From: Chlamydomonas reinhardtii
Taxonomy: Eukaryota; Chlorophyta; Chlorophyceae; Chlamydomonadales; Chlamydomonadaceae
NCBI RefSeq assembly: GCF_000002595.2
Contig: NC_057015.1
Location: 5,319,195 to 5,383,194, forward strand
Direction of reading: 5' to 3'
DNA length: 64,000 nt
Shown here in pieces: positions 1-12,900 of this stretch. The notes under the pieces are model-generated. The model was not told where the DNA came from. It worked only from the letters and a program-made list of their open reading frames with translations, and did no database searches. How positions within the stretch are numbered: the stretch's first letter is position 1; each line of letters opens with the position of its first letter. The position numbers were made by a program, and so were the translations under genes.

Positions 1-474
1 CCGGTAATAGGCGCCTCACAGCGCTTCAGCTTAGGCACCACTGCCCAAACATATCACCCTCCCCTGATAATAACGTACCGCATACCCCTATCCGTCCTAC
101 ACGTGGCAGTTAGCACGTTGCAAGTGATAAGTATTCGAGCTCTATCGTGCATTGTTCCCCCTACACACATGCATTTTAGGATCCCCCGCCAGCAATAAGA
201 GTGCCGCAACTTGTGACGCACCTCCTCACAAGCAATACCACGGGGCCTAACTGTACCACCACATCTTGACGTTGCGTCCACACTCACGCGTCATCAATTA
301 AACAATGTGTTTGAGTCTCCGCATCCACCTTATGACCTGCACTGTCGCTGTATGTACACATGCACGCACGCCGCGCTCCACCCAAACCCCCACCTCCGCT
401 ACATGCCTTGTCACTCTTTCACAGGTCATGCGTTGCTTTGTCACCACCACCACGCTCAGGGGCACCTGACGCGC
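1..474. other. Left edge, no gene seen
   Basis: This stretch lies downstream of the metalloprotease stop codon, so part of it is probably that gene's 3' untranslated region. It holds no ORF with recognisable protein content, and I found no TGTAA signal on the minus strand here. Confidence 0.5.
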
Positions 475-3400
475 TCAGGGGCAGCTGCAAGTGACCACCT
501 TGCCGTTGTTGCGCTTGGCATCGCAGCCCTCCACCGCACACACCGGCCGCGGGTCCACTCCCGGGAACAGGGTACAGCCGATGTGGGTGCCGGTGCTGGC
601 CCCCACACTGGCCTTCCAGCTAGAGGCGCACTTGCAGCCGGATGGCAACGAGAGGGCCGTGGTGGTGCAGCCTGCGGCAGAGGACAGGGGCACATATGAG
701 AACCGGCGTGAGTACGTGCAGGTGTGCACGTGGCGCGCCAGGCATGGCACAATGACGTAATGTGGGAGTGCAGCGGTGCGGCACATTCTGCAGCGCACCT
801 GTCGCCACCGTGCTGCCAGATGTGGGCGACGGCGAGGGCAAGGGTGAGGGAGACGGCGTCCCAGCAGAGCCACTGCCGCTGCTTCCCACCGCGGCGGCGG
901 TGTTGCAGGCTTGCAGGCACAGGTCCCACGAGGCTCCGGAGGCGGTGGTGACGCCGCGGGGAAGCGCACACCACAGGCCCTGGGGGTTGTTGTCGGGATT
1001 CGCGCAGCCGCTGTAGCGGTTAGTACCGGTGGCGGTGGTGGTCCAGCGGCCCGTGGCGCAGGTGAAGCCCTGGCGCGTCGGGGCGCCTGAGGCAGGGCGC
1101 GATGAGAGGTGCAGGGCAAGCGCAGCGGCCCCAGCTCAGTAGGTGCGGATGCAGAGGAGTGGTAGTGTGTGCCACATGCGTGACATGCAGCTCCCACACG
1201 CGAGTGTGTGGCGCTTCGATTGCACAACTGCAGCTCTCACCTTGGCCGCACATCGCAGTGGCATTAAACGTGGCGCTAGGTGGTGGTGGCGAGGGGGCGA
1301 GCGGTGGCGGCGGCGAGGGGTCCAGCGGTGGCGACGGAGGCGGGCTGGTGGCGCGGCAGCCTAAGGTCTGTACGGGTGTGCACATGTCCCACCAGCCGTT
1401 GCGGGCACTGGCGCAGCCGTCCTCCAGCACCACTGCACACCAGGGCCCGCCCTGCGCCATGCCCGGCACAGTGGTGCAGCCGCTGTAGGTGGTCCCCATG
1501 ACCGCCCTGCAGATGACAGGTGACATTTGCATGTGAATTTGGACGGAGGATGGAGCGAGTGAGTGAATCGGAGATAATTATCGAGAGGTGTACCTATGCG
1601 CGTGTATGGAATGCGCTGTGCTGCTGGGCACACAAAAAGGCTGAGGTCCGGTCTGATCCGCACCATGTGTCCTTGCAGCGACAGCCCGTTCGCGTGTACT
1701 GCGGAGGGCAGGGCCGGAGGAACTGTTGCAGGGCTTCTGCGACGGCTGCAGCAGGCGGCGATGGCGAGGGGGGAGGTGGGGGTGGCGGCGAGGCGGTGAC
1801 GATGGCGGCGGCGGTCTGCAAGGAGGACAACGGAACACGCGGCGGGCACTATTAGCCTGACGTCATGTGCTCCTGACTCCGCTGTTTCCGAGACAATGGA
1901 GCAAGCTATTATGAAATACCACAACATGTATTTCACTACCTTGTCAGTCGTTGCCCACCTGCTTCGCCTCCGGCGGCGGGTTGGCTGCGTAGTACTGCGC
2001 CCAGGCGTACATGGAGGGATTGGAGGCAGCGGTGAAGGCGTGCATGCTGCGGACCTGTACGGAGAACAGCAGACGGTGTGAAGGTAAGTCAAAATCAGGA
2101 GTGCGAGTCGCTCTTGAATTCACAGCCCAAACTTTGACGTCCAGGTTTGGTCTTGCGGTGTGTGGCTGCGGCTCACCTGCTGCTGCGTGACGTGGCCTGT
2201 GCAGTTTCAGCATACATGAAAGCGGGCGGGTCAAGGCTCGGGTGACAACATAAAGTTGTGAGGGTGAGTGGTGATAGTGTCAAACGACCACACATCATGA
2301 CAACACATCCCCAGCCTGGCAATAACTGCATCGCACGCGCTTGCTGCACGCCAACAACATATGGTCATATGCAAACGGTGTGTTGCTTGTGTAAGCTCAC
2401 TCACCGAATGCGGCATAGCAGACGTCGTAGGAGTAGGTGACGTAGTTGCCGAGCTCGTCCTGGCCGGGCCGGCCGGGGCAGGACTTGGCGAAGGAGCGCT
2501 GGTCGCCGGCGGGTATGCCTAGCGTGGTGCGCCAGGCGGCGTAGATGCGGCCCCAGTCGTTGGCCAGGTCGTACTGCACCGCCTGTGCAGCATGGGTGGG
2601 GTGGAGTGCAGAGTCTTTGGATGCCATGTAGGGACTTGAACTATGCGCATTCTGCCGGTACTGCGAGCGATGCGGTTGCCAACTCAAGGGGTTTGTGTCG
2701 GACCATCTCACGGTGCCACCCCAGCGGCACCCACACCCACCTGCATGCAGGCCAGGTATGCGGCCATGGCCCAGGGCTGCCCCCACACGGGCCCGCTGCT
2801 GACGGGTGTCTCGACCAGGTCGTCCGCGGCGTCCTCTGTGCAGCTGCCGTCCGCGGAGAAGGTGTGCTTCAGGCCCAGGTGGTGCATCACCTGACACAGG
2901 GGCACAGGGAGAGGTGGTGCTCAGCGGTCCATGCAAGCCGGGAGGGTAGAAATGACGAGTGGAAGCGACGATGGCCAGTGGAAGGAAAGGATGACACAGC
3001 GTTGAGCAACTGGTGGGGCTGCAGCGCTCGATACGCGGCGGACTTGGCCGCGTCATGCACGTCAAGCGCAACAACGAGAACGATCAGCAGATTTGGCTAG
3101 GGTTTGCCCGCCTCAAAACCGCCGCCAGATGATGGAAGGAGGTGGGAGTCTCACCTCGTGCCAGAGTGTCACTGCGCCGGTCTCATAGGACAGTTGGCCG
3201 TTTAGCTGGGAGGTGCTGATGGTGGGGTAGGTCAGGCCGATGTGCCCATACAATGGGTCCTCGGAGGAGCCCCCGCTGAAGGCGTACCTGCAGGGGATAA
3301 GCGTGGGATGTGTGGGTTTCGGGTGTGTACAAAGCACAAGACACGAGGAGAGCTGCATTCCGTGTGCACCCACGAACACACATCCCTCTCTTGACACATG

Positions 3401-6400
3401 GAGCCGGCTGGCGAGGTTGGGGCTGTAGTTCACCAGGCGCGTCCACCTAGCGAGTATGCTAGTGTGCTGCACGGCGCCAACCTGCTAGCCATTACACCCG
3501 GCGGCACATCGTTCTGCATCCAGTGCGCAGTAATAATCACATACAAGGCAAGTCGAGCCGCACCACGCACCCGTAGTATTTGGCTGGCGGCCCCTCGCTG
3601 ACCACGAACACGTTGATGGAGCGTGGGAAATCGGAGCTGGCAGTCCGGATGATGTCGCCGCACTGCTCGTACGCGAACGCCGACTCGGCCGCGCAGTTGA
3701 GCCACGTGGTGCGGTTCGCGCCGTAGGCCAGGAGGTAGGGGTACCTGGCGCATGACAGCAGCAGGGGACATGGGCAGCAGGCTGCGTGTGAGATTGCAGT
3801 TCAACCCCCTAAGCTTGGCTGTGAAATGCGGGGCCAGCACGTCCAGCAGGTCCGCACGACTACTAGCTGCCATGGCAGTTGCCGCCCTCTCTCCCCTGCC
3901 CTCCTTTTCCCTCCCCTGCCCTCCCCTGCCCTCCTCTGACCCACTTGGCGGCATCGCTGCGCACTTCCCGCACGAACAACTGGATGCCGGACGGCGCCGC
4001 CAGCGAGTTGGCCACGCCCACCAGCCGCGTCACCGCCGCAGCCGCCTGGTTGTAGCCGGGGGGGCCCAGGCTGCCGTCGCCGGACCTGCAGGCAGGCGGT
4101 GAAATCCGCAATTAGTGCCGGCAGATTTCGCTGGGGCTGGTCTGGCCCGGCAGGGAAAGAACGTGCTGTGTGCCCTAGGAAAGATGAAGGGACTCGGTGC
4201 TGGCTCTTTGCGCTCGGGTCCTCTCGCAGCTCACTGGTATAGAAGGATGTGAAACACCAGAGGCACCAGCAGGTTGGGGACATCGGACGGTGGCCGTGGG
4301 CTGAAGCCGGCTGGAAGCGTGGGCAGCACCGCGGCGGCGTCCGCTGCAAGGCTGCGATGGCGGTGGTGGTGGTGGTGTGCAGCGGCCGAGGCCGCGCCAC
4401 TGATCTCGTCCTCTAGCACCACTACCGGGGGCAGCGTTGGGAGCAGCGTGATGGACGTCTGCGGACAGGGAAAAGGCCCTGTAAACACTGCAACTCCACC
4501 AACGCGCAGAACGCCAGTGCTGCGACCTTGAGGTCTCCAATCGTACAACACATGCCCAGGTCGCGGGCATGTAGGCACCAGGACCCCACTCACCCCGTTG
4601 CCCCATGCTCCTCCTGCCCCCGCCGCCACCAGCACTTCCTGCGTCACCGCTAGCGCCACCCGCAGCGGGTCAGGGTGCTGCGCGGCCGCCAACGCCTTGA
4701 GCGCCGGCATGGAGGCGGCCAGGCCCCGCAGCGCCAACCACACAGACACAAGCATGTCCTGCGAGGGCGCGAGACGTGCACGGACACGTCAGCGCAGGCG
4801 TCAGGACTGAGTTAGGGGGCGCGGCACAGCTTGAGGCGCTCAGCTACCCCCTTGGCCTCCATAACCTGCGCCTGCCGCCGCTCCCACCTGCAGGGACTCC
4901 CACTCATACAGCTCCTGCAGCACTGCGCGGGCGCCCACAAGCGCCGGGCTGTTGAGGGCGTCGTCAATCTGTTTGGGGAGCACACACCCGTTTATAAAAA
5001 GCGTTAGTGTGCATCAGTAATCTGCCTTAGCTTCCGGCAGGTTGCGGTTGGAGCCTGATGACTTTCTGAGCGGGACATGTGCAAGATTGAGCCCATCACC
5101 CGTGCACCCGTGCGCCAATCCTGGTGTCCTGCATTCCGGCCCGCCCACACTGCGCCGCATCCTCACGCACCATGTTGTACAGGGGCGCGTTGACGCCGCC
5201 TCGCCCCCCGGTGATGGAACCCTGCTGTAACCGACGCCTCCTGCGCTGCTGCATCACCTCTTCCATCGCTCCGCCCACCTGCAGCCCCGCTTCCAAGACT
5301 AACCCCGATTCCGCCTCCGCCTCTGCCGCAGCCGCAACAGCTGCCTGCTCGCTTTCCAGCAACACCCGCAGCCGCCGGTCTGACCGCCTCCGGCTGCTGC
5401 TGCTGGAGCTGCTGCCGTAGTACCGGTCCTGTGCTGCACGGGCCCATTTGAACACCGGCGTCAGGCTACTTGCCACGTCGTACAGCCGCCGCTGCACCTC
5501 TGGGTTCACCAGCAGCCGCTGGGCCGCGCCGTACACGCCGCTGAGCAGCGACGAGGAGCTGGGGCCCTCCGGTAGGGAGGCCAGGTAGGCACGCAGTGTG
5601 GAAGCCTCCACCACTGCGGTGTCGTTGGCCATGGCGCTCACCAGCGCGGCGAACACGCGCAGTGCTGGCGTCATGACGCGCCACTGCTCCTCGGATGCCA
5701 GCACCGCGTCTGGCCGGACAGATGTGCGTGCGGGTTTGCAATGGGTGGGTGGGTTGGACTGAGGGGTCGCAATCAGGGGCACTGCACTCAGGGATACACC
5801 GTGGGTTATGATGGGTCAGGCGGGGCAGGACGGATGCCGTTGCAGAGGCGCGCACAGATACCGGTCCATTCCTATGTGCTAAGAACGCTGCCCATTCCTG
5901 TGTGCCGGGAACGCTGCGCCAGCGCGCCGTGACGCACCATTGGATGCCTCGCCTAGAATAGATAAGGGGCGCAGCGGCTGCAGCCGGTCGATGTTGTCTA
6001 CCATCACAACAGGTGCAGGCGCCGCCTGCGCGAGCGAAGCAAAGTGCATCAGCAGGCAACCCCTGTCACAGTGCGCTGCCGGGTTCGTGCCAGGTTGTGG
6101 GCCACTTCCTGGAGTAGTGTGCGCTGCCATCATAAGTGCACGGAAAGCCTTAGCCAGTCTGAGTGGACTCGAGCATTTTAGAGGCGCACAGGGAACTGCA
6201 ATATGAAACTCACTGGGGAACCGTTGTTGTCGCCGCGCGCAGCCCATCCTATTCCGAATCCACCTCCAAGACCACATAAAAGTACAATTATGCATATGCA
6301 AACCAATCCAATTGTACTTGGGCCGCGTCGCAGAGTTTCCTCCGCGCGCTCGCCTGCAGACTCCTCTCGCGATAGTATTCCCACCTGAGCGAGGTAGATA

Positions 6401-6408
6401 ACAAGCAT
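475..6408 (-). CDS. M43 (pappalysin-like) metalloprotease with membrane anchor and Cys-rich modules
   Basis: About 16 exons. The chosen start gives a short cytosolic head and one hydrophobic segment (GLVCICIIVLLCGLGGGF), so the protein is probably a type II anchored extracellular protease. A long Ala/Ser/Arg-rich N-terminal region follows (about 5714-4540). The catalytic domain begins near VPLVFHILLY (about 4260). The zinc site HEVMHHLGLKH is split by a phase-0 intron between HE (3153) and VMHH (about 2889), and it matches the metzincin pattern HExxHxxGxxH of family M43. The usual Met-turn Met appears to be Val (NYVTYSYDVC, about 2430). A proline-rich linker (about 1800) leads to three similar modules (about 1740-1361, 1083-880, 698-475), each with Cys...W...GC...WCA. 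Neighbour to an AASDH-like gene on the same strand. A role in cell-wall or matrix processing is inferred. One exon junction (about 2405/2050) and the first exon are uncertain. Confidence 0.8.
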
Positions 6409-6915
6409 TTAGGAAATCACGGAAATGCAATCGGCTGCACATTTCTCGAATCCTTCTCGTTCTTCCTTACCTCGCCCTCCTTCTTTCCTTGCCGCGTCAT
6501 GTTTGTCAGCCCATCAAATGGTTTCATATGAATAACAGATACCCTGGTCAGATTTGTATCTCGTCGACATAAGAGCAGTTGCGCAAGTAGAGTATTGGGT
6601 ATTGACGGGTACCTCACCCCGACTGTCCGTACATTCGGTGGTCGCCTGCAATCCGTCAGCATCAGCGGCGCGCCAAACAACGTTCACGGATTCAGAATGC
6701 TGCAAGCTTTAGTGCAGTGCGCCTCCAGGCTCATAGGAACCTCTGCAGGCAGGTGCCCTCCACTTCGGCGCTAAAGCTGCACACGGCTGCACACCACCCC
6801 TTGCACCACCCCTGAACCGACGCTTAAGTCACCGCCGCCCGCTCCTTCGCCGCTCACCTCCGTCGCCCCTGCTGACCATCCCACACACTCTTTCCACTGG
6901 CAGCACAGCCGGCGC
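6409..6915. other. Intergenic, between two minus-strand genes
   Basis: This stretch holds the 3' flank of the AASDH-like gene and the promoter side of the metalloprotease gene. It is less GC-rich than the coding regions on either side. No clear poly(A) signal, repeat or ORF was recognised. Confidence 0.4.
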
Positions 6916-9900
6916 TCAATTCAATGCAAGGCTGTAGACGCAGTCATCCCGGCATCCGAACAGCAAAAACGAATGCGCTGCAGCAGGTAGCGTTGACGCC
7001 CGGCTGCCACCGTTTAGCCCGCCTGCCCGCCTCAAAGGATGGCACACTACTGCCGGTGACGAGAAGGTCTCCGCCGGCATCCGGTATCCTTGAACGCACG
7101 TGGCAACTTCCCCTCCCTGGGAACCAAGCGCCACCAAAGCAACCGATCCACTACTTGCCAGCACCGCCACCACTGAGCCGCATCCTTGAACCCGCACCGC
7201 AGGAACGCCTGCAGAGGTGCTCGGTGCCGCCGTGTCGCCTGCTGCGGCCGCCGCGGCGACTGCTACTGTGATGGCTGCAGGAGCTGCGGAGATGGGCCCG
7301 CAACCCAGGTCCAGGCACCACAGCGCATGTCCACGTGCGAGGTCAAGGCCATACAGCAGCCCCGCGTGCGTCGCCGCAAGCGCCACGTGGTGCTGCCGGT
7401 CATGTTGAGCCAATAAGCCACGCCGCCAGCGTTCTCCGGGCACGGCGCGTCCGCTGGCCGTGGCGGTCGTCCCAGTTGGAAGCAGGGCGTCCGTTGTAGC
7501 TGCCGCTGCTGTCTCGGCCTCCGGCAGCGGCAGTAGCAACAGGTCAGCAAACAGGTTGCCACGCAGCTGCAGGCTCCAGCTGACCACGGCTGAACCCGGG
7601 CTCGCGGTGCCGCCGCCGGCGGCCTCTGCCGAGTTGGGAGCTGGCATTGGCTCTGCACTTGGTTCAGCGGTGCCAGCATAGGCCGGGTCTGCCCAGACCG
7701 CCCGCACGCAGCCGTCGACGTGCGGTACCACCGCCAGCACCCCAGGCCCTCCGCCTGCGCTACCCGAGGCGCCGCTTGTAGCCGCGACCTCGGCAGCTGC
7801 ACTGCTTTGCCGCACCTCTGCTGGCACAGCTGAGGCCGGCATCGGCCCCCACATCGGCAGCAGCAGGGGTGCGCTGAAGACTGGCGCGGGGCCACGCACG
7901 GTCCACAGCGGCTCCAGCCAGACCGCCTCCGCAGTGTACCCGGAGGTTGTGCTGGAGGAGCGGGTGACGCTGCTGGAAGTGAGGCGAACTCTGAGGGCGG
8001 TCGCGCTGCCGTTGAGGGCGGTTAGCAGCGCCAAGCCCTGGTGCGTAGTCACGGCCCCTTGCCGCGGCTGTGGTTGCAAGGCAGTAGCTGCGGCTGCGGC
8101 TTTGTTGACACCGCCACCACCGGCCGGCACTCCCGCAAACACCACCGGTGTGGACATGGGCGCACCCACCTCATACCTGCAGTCACAGGCGTGCCATGGA
8201 ACACGTCAGCCCCATAACAACTGGCCGTTGCCTGAGCCTTCATTGCCGCATGTCTGGTAATCTTGTTGCGTTTCCTGCCTGCCCCCTTGGAACCTAGCTA
8301 GCGGACAATCGTTTCCCCCTCATCCCCGGCTCCCTGCCTCACCTGGCCAGCAGCTGCCCCGGCGGCCGCATCACTACCAGGGCCCGGCCGTGACTGGTGG
8401 CCCACACGCAGCCCAGCCAGGGGTCGGTGGCTGGCGCGCACTTGAACTCGCCGCCACAGTCCACCGCCCACCACCCGTCTGCCGCCTGACCAGCGGGTGC
8501 ACTACTATCGCGCTCGTGCGAGGGCTGCTGCGTACTTGGAGAGTCCACAGGCGCAGACGCAGGCGCAGGCGCAGGCGCCCGGCCATCCTGCAGTCGCAGG
8601 CTGTACAGCCGGCCATCTCCGCAGGCCACTACCACATACAGCTCCCGGTCTGCATGCCTGACAGGTGATGCCCCCGCCCCCTGCTGTTGCGGCTGCTGCC
8701 GCTGCGGCTGCTGCTGCTGCACGCAAGCGGTGGGTGGCGGCTGCGCTCCTTCGGCTGCGCCGCCAGGGCCCCACGCGACCGCCATGCCCGCCTCGGCACG
8801 TGCCGGAAGCCGCACGTGCCAGTACGGCAGCCCGGTGGCCGCGTCCAGACACGCCACGTCGCCGTCGTGGGAGCAAGCCAGCACCAGTACCAGCTCCGTG
8901 ACGCCCTCCTGCTCCCCCTGCACCCCTTGCGCCTCCCCCACAGGCACTGACGCCGACGCCACCAGCGACAGGTGCAGGACAGGTGCATCCACACACCGCC
9001 CCAGCTGATAGCGCCAGCGGCCGCGAGGGCGGAGGAGGCCGGCTGAACATGGCTGCTCGGCGTCGCCGACGATTACCGGCGGGCCCCGGTGAGCAGGCTC
9101 GGGAGTGCCAACCCCTGTGTGGCCGTCTCTGCCAGCACCTGCGAGGCCCACGACTCCAGCAGCACTGGCTGTCCCAGACGCACACATCGGATTGACCATC
9201 TCGCCGCCGCGCCCTGCGCCCGACCTCCACGTCAGCCGGCGCCAGCAGCGCGCCGCCTCACGCAGCCGGACCGCAGGCGCAGACGACCCACTCTCAGCTG
9301 CATGTGCAGCTGCTGCAGCTGCGTCTGCGGCCGGATCGTTGCCTCGGGGCATGAACGCTTCGGTCCCATGCTGCGTCGGAGCCTCCGCCGCCTCGGCAAA
9401 TCCGCTGGTCAAGATGTTCACCACCCCCGACGCACCAGCAACCAGCGGTGCCTGGAGCACCACCTCGGTCTTGGCGCCGACCGCAACGGCCGCGGCCGCC
9501 TCGCCCAGCCGCAGCCGTTTGGCGGCTGGGCGGGCCGAGGTCTCGTCTCTGCCTGCTGTCTCACCACCTCTGTCACCCTCCAGTCCCTGCGGCGCGGCGG
9601 CGCCAGCCCCCAGCGCCGCTGCCAGCCGCCGGGCGGTGGGGTAGCTCAGACTGCGTGGGGGAAGAAGACACGGCCAGCAGCATCGGGGATAACCACCGAC
9701 ACACACCGTGAGAGACCACGTTGGCACGCCCGGCATGCGGTCCTCCTACCCCACCAGTTCTGCCCATCCCTACGCCTTCCACCTTGTTCTCTTTGAGGTT
9801 ACGATGGGACGCGGCCGCCGCCCCCTCCCGCCCTCCCGCCCTCCCGCCCTCCCGCCTTCCCTCCTTGCACTCACAGCAGTCGCACGTCCACTCCAAGCAG

Positions 9901-12900
9901 TGCCGCCGCCTCCACCGCCGCCAGTGAGGTGGCGCCCGCCCTGAACACGTCCGTGGTGGCCTCCAGGCGGGTCAGGCCTGTGGCCGCCACCAGCGCCCGC
10001 ATCACCTCCACCTCACTGGGGGGCGCAGCCGGCTGCTCCCGCTGCAGCTGCCCCTGCCCCTGCCCCTGTGCCAGTTGCCCTTGCTGCTGGTCGGGTCGGG
10101 AGGCGGGGCTCCAGGGCGGCAGCGGCTGTGTGGCATCACCGGCATGCGGGGCTGGAAGTGAGAGCGGCAGCCGTGGCTGAGGTGGAGGCGGAGGTGGAGG
10201 TGCGGGCAGCTGCCTGCGCAGCAACTTCCCAGCCGGGTTCCTGGGCAGCCCCCGCAGCACCAGCAGCTGCAGCTGCAGCCCGCCGCGCACCGGCAGGCGC
10301 TCATCCAGCCACTGCTGCAGCTGGGGCTCCAGCTCGGGCCGCACCTGCGCCAGCGGCCGCGCCAGCCCTGCCTCCAAACCCCCATCCTCATTGGCAACGC
10401 CCTCACCACCCACCTGCCCAGCCTGACCTGCTCCGTCTACCGCTAAGGCAAGACAGATGTACGCCGCAACTGCCGGCGGTAAACCGGGCGCCTGTTGAAT
10501 CATGCCCAGACCGGCGCCTGCCGCATCGCCCTGGCCCCCGTGATTGCTGTCAGCCTCGCCACCGCCGCCGCCGCTGCCGCGGCCCGCTGTCCCGGGCAGC
10601 ATCACCGCCGCCGCCTCCGCCACTGCCGGGTGCGCCGCCAGCGCCGCCTCCAGCTCCGCCAGGTTGAGGCGCACGCCGCCCGGCAGCTTGAGCTGCGCGT
10701 CCAGCCGACCCAGCAGCACCAGGCAGCCGCCGCCGCAGCCGCCACTGCCGCCATCGCCGCCATTGCCACCGGCACTGCCTGCGAGCATACCCAGGCGCAA
10801 GAGACCAGTGGCGGTTTCAAGGGCGTGGTTAGGCGCGGCCGTGTGGGAGCGGGCAGTGACGCAGTGGCGCACTCACCCACCCAGCCATCCACCCACCCGC
10901 TCACCCGCCCGCCCGCCTGCCCGCCCACGCCTCACCTGGTGAGCCTGGTGGCGAGATGTCGTGCAGGTGCGAGGGCGGCGGCGGCGTAACGAAGCCAACG
11001 TCTCCAGTACGGAAATAGGTGGCAGCCATAGCGGGGCTGACCCCTGGCGCCGTCACCACCCGTGCAAGCTGTTCCGCCGACAGCTGCACGCGCACAAACC
11101 GAGCCGCCGCGGCAGCTTGAGCCGCCGCTTGCACCCCTGCTGCGCCTGGCCAAGATGGGAGGTGGTAACCCGGTGAGAGGCACGAGCCGGACACCCAAAC
11201 CTCGCCCACCTCCCCTGCAGGCAGTGGCTCCAAGTCCACCTGCTTCTGGGCTGTACTGCCGCCGCTGCCACCGCTGCTGCCGCCCTCCTGATTGCCGCCG
11301 CCGTCTGCCCGTTGTCTGGGATCGGGCGAATGCGGCGGCGGCGCTATGAGTATCTGTGTGTCCCCCAGCGGCCAGCCCGCAGGCACCCACATGCGGCTGC
11401 CTCCAGCAGCGGCGGTGGCTTCCACCGCCGGGCTTGCCAAGACGACGGGTTTGCGCGGTACCTCAAACCAGGTACAGTCGGCCGTTACCTCCGTGCTGCC
11501 TGCACAAGCCAAGTCCATCGATGTAATCAGGCCCGGAAGCGTGGACGCTGGCCCTCCATGCTAGGTGTGAATGAAATGGGAAGGACGCACCATAGAGGTT
11601 CAGGAGGGATGCGCCAGGCGGCAGCGCCCGCTGCAGCTCCGCCGCCGCGGCCACTGCGAGTGGCTCCCCGCTGGAGACGAGCAGCTGCAGCCCGAGGCGG
11701 TCGCGAGCAGCGGACAGGGCCGGCAGCAGCAGCCGCAGTATGGACGGCACTGACACCTGCGGGCGCGAAGCAGGTGCGCACGGCCTATTCTGTCAGCAGC
11801 AGTCGAACGGGAGAAAAGTCAGCAGAGGCAGTGGTGAGCGGCAGGTGCGGTCAATCTACTGGGGCCCAGCAGTTGAGGGGCTCGTCAGCCCCTGCCGGTA
11901 CCCACCAGGTGTGTGACGCCGTGGTCCACCAGCAGCTGCACGAACATGGCCGGCTGCAGCACCGAGCCCGGCGGCGGAATGACCACACTGCACGGACCGG
12001 GCGCATCGCCCGCCGCGGCCACAGCACGGGTGGCCGCAGGTGCAGGCGCCTCCCGTAGCCCCGATATCGAGCGCTGGCGGCTGGATGCAGCCGGTACCAT
12101 TGCTGCTGCCACCTCCGAAGCTTCCGCTTCGGCTGGAGGCGCTGGAGGTGGGCCAGGTGCCAGGTGCGGCGCCAGCAGTGGCGCCAGCAGCTGCCACAGG
12201 TGGTCCACGAAGCTGATGGCGGTGGAGAAGCACACCACAGAGCCCCTGTCCCCACCGGCGCCCACCGCGGGGACGCCCTGCGCCCCTTCTACTCCTGACA
12301 CACCGAGCCCCTCTGCTGGCTGCGGCTGCCCCTGCGGTTGCGCCTGCTGCAGCCGAGGGGGCCGCAGCGGGTATCTGCGCTGCATCCAGCTCAGCCGTGC
12401 CAGCCAGGCCGCCTCACCCATACGCACCCCCAGCGGGGCGCCGGTGCTGCCAGACGTGTACAGCACCGCAAAGTAAGGCAGCGGCCTCGCGGCCCTGCTG
12501 ACACCGTGGCTGCGACCTAGCCCTGTGGCTGTGGCCGGCGGCGGCCACTGCGCCGGTGTGCTACTGCCCTGGCCCCCTTGTGCTGCATGGGGTGCTGCAA
12601 GCGGCTGCAGCCAGTGCTCCGGGCCCACCTCCACGACAGGGCAGTGACAGCTGCGACGCACCGCTTGGCGATAAGCATGCGTGTCATTATCAGCAGCAGC
12701 AGCCAATATCGTGCCGCCGCCGGCGTGTACAGGGACAGTAGGTGGCGGTGGCAGTAGCAGCAGCGCAGGCGCCGCAAGCTGTAGCACCGCCGCCAGCCGC
12801 GCCGCCGGCCATGCCGGATCCAGCGGCAGGAATGCGCACCTGCGGTCGTGCAGCACCAAGGGTATGGTTACCTATAACAAAGCCAGCTGTACGGCATCTT

